From Candidatus Curtissbacteria bacterium (GTDB lineage Bacteria > Patescibacteriota > Microgenomatia > Curtissbacterales > GWA2-41-24), in contig JACPYZ010000031.1 of the NCBI GenBank assembly GCA_016195765.1, forward strand, positions 1-5,306: a DNA stretch of 5,306 nucleotides, written 5' to 3'. The notes under the pieces are model-generated. The model saw only the letters and a list, made by a program, of their open reading frames with translations. It was not told where the DNA came from and did not search any database. Shown in pieces: positions 1-4,680 of this stretch. The first letter of the stretch is position 1. Every line of letters starts with the position of its first letter. The translations under genes were made by a program, and so were the position numbers.

Positions 1-591
1 CAGGTAAAAATAGAAATGCAGTTCTTGCCCGATGTTTACGTTGATTGTGAAGTTTGTAATGGCAAACGCTATAACGAAGAAGCTTTAGAAATTCACTACA
101 AAGACAAAAATATTTCCGAAGTTTTAGATATGACCGTGGAAGACGCCCTTAAATACTTTGAACATATTCCGCAAATCCATTCAAAACTAGAAACAATTTA
201 CGATGTTGGTTTGGGCTATATTCGCCTGGGCCAACCAGCTCCAACTCTTTCTGGTGGGGAAGCCCAGCGTGTAAAACTGGCAACCGAACTCAGCAAACGC
301 GCAACCGGAAGAACGATGTACATTTTGGACGAACCAACAACTGGCTTGCACTTTGCAGATATTGAACGATTGCTTCTAATCTTGCGTCGTCTTGCCAGCC
401 AAGGTAACACAGTTGTGGTTATTGAACACAACATGGACGTTATTAAAAATGCCGATTGGATCATTGATCTTGGTCCTGAAGGTGGCGATGGCGGGGGCCA
501 ACTGGTTGCAACCGGCACTCCTCAAGAAATTGCTCAACTTAAGGACTCCTACACCGGCGTCTTTCTAAAGCGCGAACTCTCCCGAGCCTGA
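1..591 (+). CDS. uvrA: UvrA excinuclease ATPase subunit, C-terminal part (5' truncated by window edge)
   Basis: UvrA is the DNA-damage-scanning ABC ATPase of nucleotide excision repair; it dimerises and loads UvrB on the lesion. The reading frame is open from base 1, so the gene starts before the window; the ATG at base 16 is internal. Visible in order (residues counted from base 1): the second cysteine pair of the conserved zinc finger (C16, C19 in CEVCNGKRYN), the ABC signature LSGGEAQRVKLA (about 83-94), Walker B with catalytic glutamate (LDEPTTGLHFAD, D110-E111), the H-loop histidine (IEHN, H144), and the family's usual end after DLGPEGGDGGG. This is the second ATPase domain. The TGA stop lies where UvrA normally ends, which supports the standard meaning of TGA. 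Another NER gene, uvrC, lies 2.5 kb downstream. Identification is very secure. Confidence 0.97.
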   Translation, partial: QVKIEMQFLPDVYVDCEVCNGKRYNEEALEIHYKDKNISEVLDMTVEDALKYFEHIPQIHSKLETIYDVGLGYIRLGQPAPTLSGGEAQRVKLATELSKRATGRTMYILDEPTTGLHFADIERLLLILRRLASQGNTVVVIEHNMDVIKNADWIIDLGPEGGDGGGQLVATGTPQEIAQLKDSYTGVFLKRELSRA

Positions 592-597
592 TACAAT
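589..597 (+). promoter_or_regulatory. Putative extended -10 promoter overlapping the uvrA stop codon
   Basis: TGA-TACAAT matches an extended -10 element (TGn followed by a 5-of-6 match to TATAAT). The TG comes from the uvrA stop codon at 589-591. The GTG start of the next gene begins six bases after the hexamer, about where transcription would start. There is no recognisable -35 at 16-18 bp upstream, as is common for extended -10 promoters. This is a sequence match only. Confidence 0.42.
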
Positions 598-603
598 CAG
601 CAT

Positions 604-1086
604 GTGACATCATTCGAACACGGCCTATATGGCGGGGCGATTGCATACGCAGTTAGTCCAAGCATGTTTTGGTGGGGAGTATTCTTCGCGATTGCGCCGG
701 ATATCCCATACATCGTACTTGGAATATACTCAGGAGGCTTAAACAAAATCGTCAAAAGAACTTTAAAAGGCGGTAAGGATGATTTACCAGAATATGTTTA
801 TAAAGTCTATGATGTCACGCACAGCTTCATAACAACTTTTATTCTTCTATTTGTTTTATACGTTTTTGACAAAAATCTCATAGTTCTCTCAATCTGCTAC
901 GGATCGCACATAGTTCTTGATATCCCATTTCATGACAGTCGCTTTTCTACCCGTTTTTTGTATCCCATAAGCAACTTTCACATCTCTGGGTATTCTGAGA
1001 CTAAACATAAATGGGTTATTTTTGCACAATACCCAATAATTTTTGTAGTCTATTTTTTGTTGTTTAGATCAAAGCTTGGACTATAA
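604..1086 (+). CDS. Small integral membrane protein, YdjM/DUF457-like predicted metal-dependent hydrolase
   Basis: A 160-residue protein starting with GTG, predicted to sit in the cytoplasmic membrane with hydrophobic segments near residues 14-40, 74-108 and 134-155. The spaced pattern of H6, P32-D33 (APDIPY), D70 with T72-H73-S74 (YDVTHS) and S101-H102-x3-D106 (SHIVLDIPFH), then an RFLYPIS segment, resembles YdjM/DUF457 proteins, which carry PDID, THS and SHxxLD motifs and are annotated as membrane-bound metal-dependent hydrolases. That link is motif-level recognition, and a substrate cannot be inferred. The start at 604 is chosen because an extended -10 box ends six bases before it and no Shine-Dalgarno is present. 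It lies 12 bases after uvrA. The overlapping ATG at 602 is followed at once by TGA and cannot be the start. Confidence 0.6.
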   Translation: MTSFEHGLYGGAIAYAVSPSMFWWGVFFAIAPDIPYIVLGIYSGGLNKIVKRTLKGGKDDLPEYVYKVYDVTHSFITTFILLFVLYVFDKNLIVLSICYGSHIVLDIPFHDSRFSTRFLYPISNFHISGYSETKHKWVIFAQYPIIFVVYFLLFRSKLGL

Positions 1087-1096
1087 ATATCAATTC

Positions 1097-1142
1097 TTGA
1101 TACTTTCTACCTAATACTTAATACTAGATACTACATACAAAG
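1097..1142 (+). repeat. Heptanucleotide tandem repeat array (TACNNNN), six units, before the transglutaminase gene
   Basis: TAC occurs six times at an exact 7-base spacing (1101, 1108, 1115, 1122, 1129, 1136), with variable four-base interiors: TACTTTC, TACCTAA, TACTTAA, TACTAGA, TACTACA, TACAAAG. The array fills most of the 58-base gap between two genes and ends two bases before the ATG at 1145, so any promoter or leader for that gene lies within it. A TTGATA at 1097-1102 resembles a -35 element, and several units resemble weak -10 boxes, but no good -35/-10 pair stands out. A related array lies at 4180-4214. Confidence 0.8.
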
Positions 1143-1144
1143 TA

Positions 1145-3082
1145 ATGCGCAAACTGCTCCTTAGCTTTCTCTTTTTCAGTCTACTGTCCACCGTCTACGG
1201 TCTACTGTCTACAGTTCATGCGGCGGGGGAATTCGAAACTTCTTACAACGTCCAGTACCAAATAGACGACACCGGCAAGGCTATTGTCAACCAAAAAATC
1301 ACCCTTAAAAATAAAACGACAAACTTTTATGCCGACAAGTTTGAACTCAAGATTGGTTCAACAAAAGTAGAAAACGTCAAGGCAGCAGACACTGCCGGTC
1401 CCTTACAAACCGAAGTAAAATTTGAAAACAACTTAACCACAATCGCCGTTAAATTTAACCAGAAAGTAATCGGCATCGAAAAAACTTTGCCTTGGACACT
1501 TTCTTACGAATCAAACGAACTTGCGAGCCGTTCCGGGCAAATTTGGGAAGTTTCTATCCCAAGGCTTGCTAAATCTGACGATATTGGCACGTACGACGCC
1601 ACAGTTTCTGTACCAACAACTTTCGGTCCAGTTGCCTTTGCTGTACCTAACCCGATAACTAGCGCAAAAACTGGGGCGACGCAACAATATTCCTTTAATA
1701 AGGACCAATTAGAGCTTTCTGGTATTGCCATGTCTTTTGGCACCAAGCAAGTTTTTAGTTTTTCACTGAACTACTATTTAGAAAATCGCAATTTGACTGC
1801 TCAAACCCAAGAAATCGCTCTACCTCCAGATAGTAACTATCAAAAAATTGTTCTGCAGAAACTTGAACCCGCACCGCTTGATGTCATTGTAGACAGCGAT
1901 AACAACTTCAAAGCCCTTTATAAATTGGAACCCAAAACCGATTTGAATATTAAAGCAGAAGGTTACGTTGAGGTGTTCAGCCAACCCTTTCGTAACATTT
2001 ATGAAAAATTAACTCCTGCTCAAAAACAAAAGTACACCGAAGCCCAAAGATATTGGGAAACAGACAACAACTTTATTAAAACGAAAGCCGAAGAGCTTAA
2101 AACTCCCGAAGCAATATATAAATTTGTAAGTACATACTTGAGTTACAACGAAGATCGCTTGAAGCAGGCAAAGCTCGAGCGCAAAGGTGCAGCCGCTGCC
2201 GCGCTTTCACCAAAAGACGCTGTCTGTACCGAATTTACAGATTTATTTATAGCGCTAGCAAGAAGCGCCGGAATACCAGCCAGGGAAGTAGAAGGTTATG
2301 CCTATACCCAAAACGAACGCTTAAGGCCGCTTTCTTTAACATTGCAAAACGGTGATATTTTGCATGCCTGGCCAGAATACTGGGACGATAAACTCGGTTG
2401 GGTGCAGGTAGACCCGACATGGGGTTCAACTTCCGGCGGTTTGGATTATTTTAACAAGCTCGACTTTAACCATATTACATTTGTAGAGCGCGGCATTTCT
2501 TCTGTCTCGCCGTTTCCCGCCGGCAGTTATAAAAAACCCGGCCAAGGAAACACTAAAGACGTCAACATTAATTTTGCTGTTGAATTGCCAAACATCACAG
2601 CCACACCTTCTCTTAACTTAATTTTTCCAAAACCTATTCTGGCGGGCATTCCCACAAAAGTAACTGCTGAAGTTAAAAATATTGGGACCAGTTCCATTAT
2701 TAGTGAAGACTTAATATTGCGCACCCAAGCACTTAAAAAAACTGGTGGCTTTGAAAGCCCAAGTGGCGGCACAAACGAACACGAAAGTATTCAAAAAATT
2801 TACATTCTGCCGCCTTTTGCAAACAGGAGTTATCAGTTTACATTGCAGGGCACCAATTTCTGGCAAAAAATAGGCGATACCCTAGTTTTGTCGTACTTTA
2901 ATAGTCAGATTTCGGCCCCAGTCGAAGTAATACCTATTTATAGCTTGGTATTTTTGCAGAGTTTCTTAATCGTGCTTGTTATTGCCATATTTTTAATTCT
3001 GGCAGGCTTATTTCTATATAAAAAATTCGGCAATAAACACCCAAAATTTCCTCCGCATAAAATACCTAAACTTTTTCAGTAG
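1145..3082 (+). CDS. Secreted, membrane-anchored transglutaminase-like domain protein
   Basis: A 645-residue envelope protein. Residues 1-26 form a signal peptide (MRKLLL basic start, hydrophobic core, VHA-A as likely cleavage site). About 28-290 is a beta-rich extracellular region without a family I can name. About 300-430 is a transglutaminase-like (papain-fold) core with all three catalytic residues: C361 in AVCTEFTDLFIALARSAGIP, H407 in LHAWPEYW and D423 in VDPTWG. About 480-595 looks like a beta-sandwich with the phrase VTAEVKNIG. Residues 600-625 form one transmembrane helix, followed by a short basic tail, so the bulk should face outward. Members of this superfamily are mostly cysteine proteases or cross-linking enzymes, and the actual reaction is unknown. 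Codons 11-24 are built from a 7-bp DNA repeat. No Shine-Dalgarno precedes the ATG. The enzyme core is secure; the substrate is not. Confidence 0.88.
   Translation: MRKLLLSFLFFSLLSTVYGLLSTVHAAGEFETSYNVQYQIDDTGKAIVNQKITLKNKTTNFYADKFELKIGSTKVENVKAADTAGPLQTEVKFENNLTTIAVKFNQKVIGIEKTLPWTLSYESNELASRSGQIWEVSIPRLAKSDDIGTYDATVSVPTTFGPVAFAVPNPITSAKTGATQQYSFNKDQLELSGIAMSFGTKQVFSFSLNYYLENRNLTAQTQEIALPPDSNYQKIVLQKLEPAPLDVIVDSDNNFKALYKLEPKTDLNIKAEGYVEVFSQPFRNIYEKLTPAQKQKYTEAQRYWETDNNFIKTKAEELKTPEAIYKFVSTYLSYNEDRLKQAKLERKGAAAAALSPKDAVCTEFTDLFIALARSAGIPAREVEGYAYTQNERLRPLSLTLQNGDILHAWPEYWDDKLGWVQVDPTWGSTSGGLDYFNKLDFNHITFVERGISSVSPFPAGSYKKPGQGNTKDVNINFAVELPNITATPSLNLIFPKPILAGIPTKVTAEVKNIGTSSIISEDLILRTQALKKTGGFESPSGGTNEHESIQKIYILPPFANRSYQFTLQGTNFWQKIGDTLVLSYFNSQISAPVEVIPIYSLVFLQSFLIVLVIAIFLILAGLFLYKKFGNKHPKFPPHKIPKLFQ
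1175..1216 (+). repeat. Heptanucleotide repeat array (TACNGTC) inside the signal-peptide codons
   Basis: Six 7-base units in a row: TTCAGTC, TACTGTC, CACCGTC, TACGGTC, TACTGTC, TACAGTT. Three units equal seven codons, so the DNA repeat yields the peptide repeat LLSTVYG-LLSTVHA, which forms the second half of the hydrophobic core and the cleavage region of the signal peptide. The period and the TAC core match the arrays at 1097-1142 and 4180-4214, but the interior is GTC-rich rather than A/T-rich. It is not in 7-base phase with the array just upstream. Confidence 0.82.
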
Positions 3083-3101
3083 CAACAAAGTAAGGTAAAA
3101 T
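3073..3101 (+). promoter_or_regulatory. Putative leaderless promoter of uvrC
   Basis: TTTTCA (3073-3078, four of six matches to TTGACA), a 17-bp spacer, and TAAAAT (3096-3101, five of six matches to TATAAT). The uvrC ATG begins seven bases later, where transcription would be expected to start. An AAGG at 3092-3095 is too far from the ATG to act as a ribosome binding site. Confidence 0.4.
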
Positions 3102-3108
3102 TCGCCTT

Positions 3109-4161
3109 ATGGATATTAGATCTAAAATTCGTGCTTTGCCTCAAAACCCAGGTGTCTACCAGTTTTATGACAAGGACGGGCAACTACTTTACGTTGGTAA
3201 ATCGATAAACATTAAAAAAAGGGTTGCCTCATACTTTGCAAGCAAAGATTTAGGGCCAAAAACAACACGACTGGTGGAAAACATCGCAGACGTTAAATTT
3301 ATTAAAGTTTTTTCCGAATTTGAAGCGCTTATGCTTGAAAGCGATCTGATTCGCGAAAATAAACCTTTTTACAACATAATCGCCAAAGACGACAAAAGTC
3401 CAATTTATATAAAGATTACAAAAGATGAGATACCACAAATTACCTTAAGCCGCAAAGCAGAATTTACAAAAGGCGCCTGGATTAAAGGCCCATTTCCATC
3501 TGTAAAAATGACGAAGCAAATCCTAAAACACGTCCGCAGAATTTTTCCATACTGCCAGCACAAAAACCCTAAAAAACCTTGCCTTTATGTTCATCTAGGT
3601 CTTTGTCCTTATCCATACCGTGACGAAGCCAGCCGCGAAAGCTACAAGCATACCATTTCTCGTATCAAGCTTTTATTAAGTGGCAAATTGCACATCTTAC
3701 AAAAGGATTTAACAAGCCAAATGAAAGTTTATTCACAAGAGCAAGAGTACGAAAAAGCCGCCGACATTAAAAGAAAACTGCAATACCTTGAATATCTAAC
3801 AATGGAATTTCGTGACCCTAAGGAATTTTTAGGTTCCCCGGGTTTGGTTGATGACTATATTCAAAAAAGGGTAGATGAGCTGCAAAAGGTTTTAGATATA
3901 CATGAAAAGCTTAACCGGATTGAATGCTACGATATTTCCAACATTCAAGGCACGAACGCTACAGGTTCTATGGTCGTTTTTACAAACGGGGTTGCCGACA
4001 AATCGCAGTATCGTCGATTTAAAGTCAGGGTAATTGATACGCCGAATGATTTTTTAATGATGAGGGAAGTTTTAACACGGAGGCTTGGAGCACACCGTTT
4101 TGCCATCACCTATCACAGAAAACTACGTTCAATGAACTTTGTAGAAAAGTTAAAAAAGTAA
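3109..4161 (+). CDS. uvrC: UvrC excinuclease subunit with internal deletion in the RNase H-like domain
   Basis: UvrC makes the 3' and then the 5' incision in nucleotide excision repair. This 350-residue version is far shorter than the usual ~600. Residues 10-90 form the GIY-YIG nuclease (GVY 15-17, YVG 28-30, catalytic-type E77 in MLESDLIREN). Cysteines C149, C158 and C166 fall in the iron-sulfur region, but the expected fourth is Y170. About 201-230 is the UVR motif that binds UvrB. The C-terminal RNase H-like domain begins normally (RIECYDISNIQG, D275; YRRFK) but jumps from MREVLTRRL (ending L326) to AHRFAITYHRKLR (from A328). The DGGKGQ block with the middle catalytic aspartate, and what follows it, is gone. 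The C-terminal helix-hairpin-helix pair is also absent, which may be lineage-normal. The frame stays open, so a 3'-incising protein could be made, but 5' incision should fail if this is real. Confidence 0.88.
   Translation: MDIRSKIRALPQNPGVYQFYDKDGQLLYVGKSINIKKRVASYFASKDLGPKTTRLVENIADVKFIKVFSEFEALMLESDLIRENKPFYNIIAKDDKSPIYIKITKDEIPQITLSRKAEFTKGAWIKGPFPSVKMTKQILKHVRRIFPYCQHKNPKKPCLYVHLGLCPYPYRDEASRESYKHTISRIKLLLSGKLHILQKDLTSQMKVYSQEQEYEKAADIKRKLQYLEYLTMEFRDPKEFLGSPGLVDDYIQKRVDELQKVLDIHEKLNRIECYDISNIQGTNATGSMVVFTNGVADKSQYRRFKVRVIDTPNDFLMMREVLTRRLGAHRFAITYHRKLRSMNFVEKLKK
4084..4092 (+). other. Apparent in-frame deletion junction within uvrC
   Basis: Codons up to L326 (4084-4086) match the family segment that precedes the DGGKGQ motif, whereas codons from A328 (4090-4092) match the segment near the end of the nuclease domain. 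From general knowledge of the family I estimate that roughly 65-100 residues (200-300 bp) are missing, and that the number is a multiple of three. GGAG occurs on both sides (4079-4082 and 4087-4090), but it is too short to be meaningful. Confidence 0.7.
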
Positions 4162-4179
4162 TTTCTTGCATTGAGAAAC

Positions 4180-4214
4180 TAAATACTAGATACTAAATTC
4201 TAGATATCAAATTC
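4180..4214 (+). repeat. Heptanucleotide tandem repeat array (TARATAC-like), five units, before the holin-like gene
   Basis: Units TAAATAC, TAGATAC, TAAATTC, TAGATAT and CAAATTC follow each other at an exact 7-base period. The array occupies most of the 58-base gap between uvrC and the next gene and ends five bases before its ATG at 4220. TAGATAC also occurs exactly in the array at 1097-1142 (1125-1131), which supports one dispersed repeat family. No ribosome binding site and no strong promoter other than the repeat is visible here. Confidence 0.78.
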
Positions 4215-4219
4215 TGCCC

Positions 4220-4621
4220 ATGAAACATTACTTGCGGAAGCTAATCATTGTTTTCATATCTCTTTACGTAGCCTACTCGTTGATCCCCACCATAAAGCTT
4301 GGTAACGACCCTAAAAATCTGGCCTTTGTAATAGGCAGCTTTTTCCTGGCATCTATTTTTATAAAACCTTTCTTTTCCTTGGTGCTTTTGCCGATTAACT
4401 TTATGACAATCAGCCTAATTTCTCTGGCTCTAAACATTGCAATTATTTTTGCACTAATTAGTTTTTTACCTGGCTTAGGTGTTGAAGCTTACAACTTTCC
4501 GGGTGCAAACCTAAGCGGTATTATTTTAGAACCTATCTCACTGAACAAGGTTGCCACAATTGTCGCAGTCGGCTTCATAATCACCGTCGTGCAGAAAGTT
4601 CTACATATTCTTTTTGATTGA
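4220..4621 (+). CDS. Small four-helix membrane protein, phage holin superfamily IV (YvlD-like)
   Basis: A 133-residue, strongly hydrophobic protein with segments near residues 7-24, 34-57, 61-84 and 110-131, short polar ends, and a glycine/proline-bearing loop at about 84-100 (LPGLGVEAYNF). An early LIPTIKLG, then a KPFFSLVLLPINFMTISL stretch and a LPGLGVEAYNF loop, matches the usual pattern of the superfamily IV holin family (YvlD and relatives). Most chromosomal members are not known to act as phage holins and have no defined role beyond the membrane. Nothing else nearby suggests a prophage. The only in-frame start that keeps the first helix is the ATG at 4220, which lies five bases after a heptamer repeat array and has no Shine-Dalgarno. 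Family recognition is by pattern only. Confidence 0.66.
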   Translation: MKHYLRKLIIVFISLYVAYSLIPTIKLGNDPKNLAFVIGSFFLASIFIKPFFSLVLLPINFMTISLISLALNIAIIFALISFLPGLGVEAYNFPGANLSGIILEPISLNKVATIVAVGFIITVVQKVLHILFD

Positions 4622-4643
4622 ACTTTCACCTATCCCACAAAAG

Positions 4644-4673
4644 GTGACACCGCATGCTCTCCCATAGTAAAAT
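4644..4673 (+). promoter_or_regulatory. Putative leaderless promoter of the YvcK-like gene
   Basis: GTGACA (4644-4649, five of six matches to TTGACA), an 18-bp spacer, and TAAAAT (4668-4673, five of six matches to TATAAT). The ATG at 4681 begins seven bases after the -10, the same geometry as before uvrC. A short palindrome, CCCAT (4661-4665) with ATGGG (4672-4676), spans the -10 and could be an operator or chance. If this promoter is used, the upstream ATGs at 4654 and 4672 are not translated. Confidence 0.48.
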
Positions 4674-4680
4674 GGGCTTT

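Noticed and set aside
216..518. Antisense reading frame across uvrA, and similar minus-strand frames within 1504-1746, 2247-2429, 2527-2772 and 3250-3438
   Set aside because: They lie opposite strongly conserved coding sequence, show no recognisable motif and have compositions typical of shadow frames.
602..607. ATGTGA start-stop overlapping the GTG start
   Set aside because: An ATG followed at once by TGA encodes nothing; it arises by chance from the overlapping GTG start.
1097..1216. CRISPR array
   Set aside because: The repeat unit is 7 bp and contiguous, with no 25-40 bp repeats, no unique spacers and no cas gene.
4079..4095. Intron or intein as cause of the uvrC and yvcK disruptions
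   Set aside because: Those elements add sequence. Here sequence is missing and nothing extra is inserted at either junction.
4220..4621. Prophage remnant signalled by the holin-like gene
   Set aside because: No lysin, integrase, capsid or other phage gene is adjacent, and chromosomal members of this membrane family are widespread without phage.
4626..4647. Hairpin TCACCT/AGGTGA after the holin-like gene as a terminator
   Set aside because: The stem is only 6 bp with a 10-base loop, is not followed by a T-run, and its right arm overlaps the putative -35 box.
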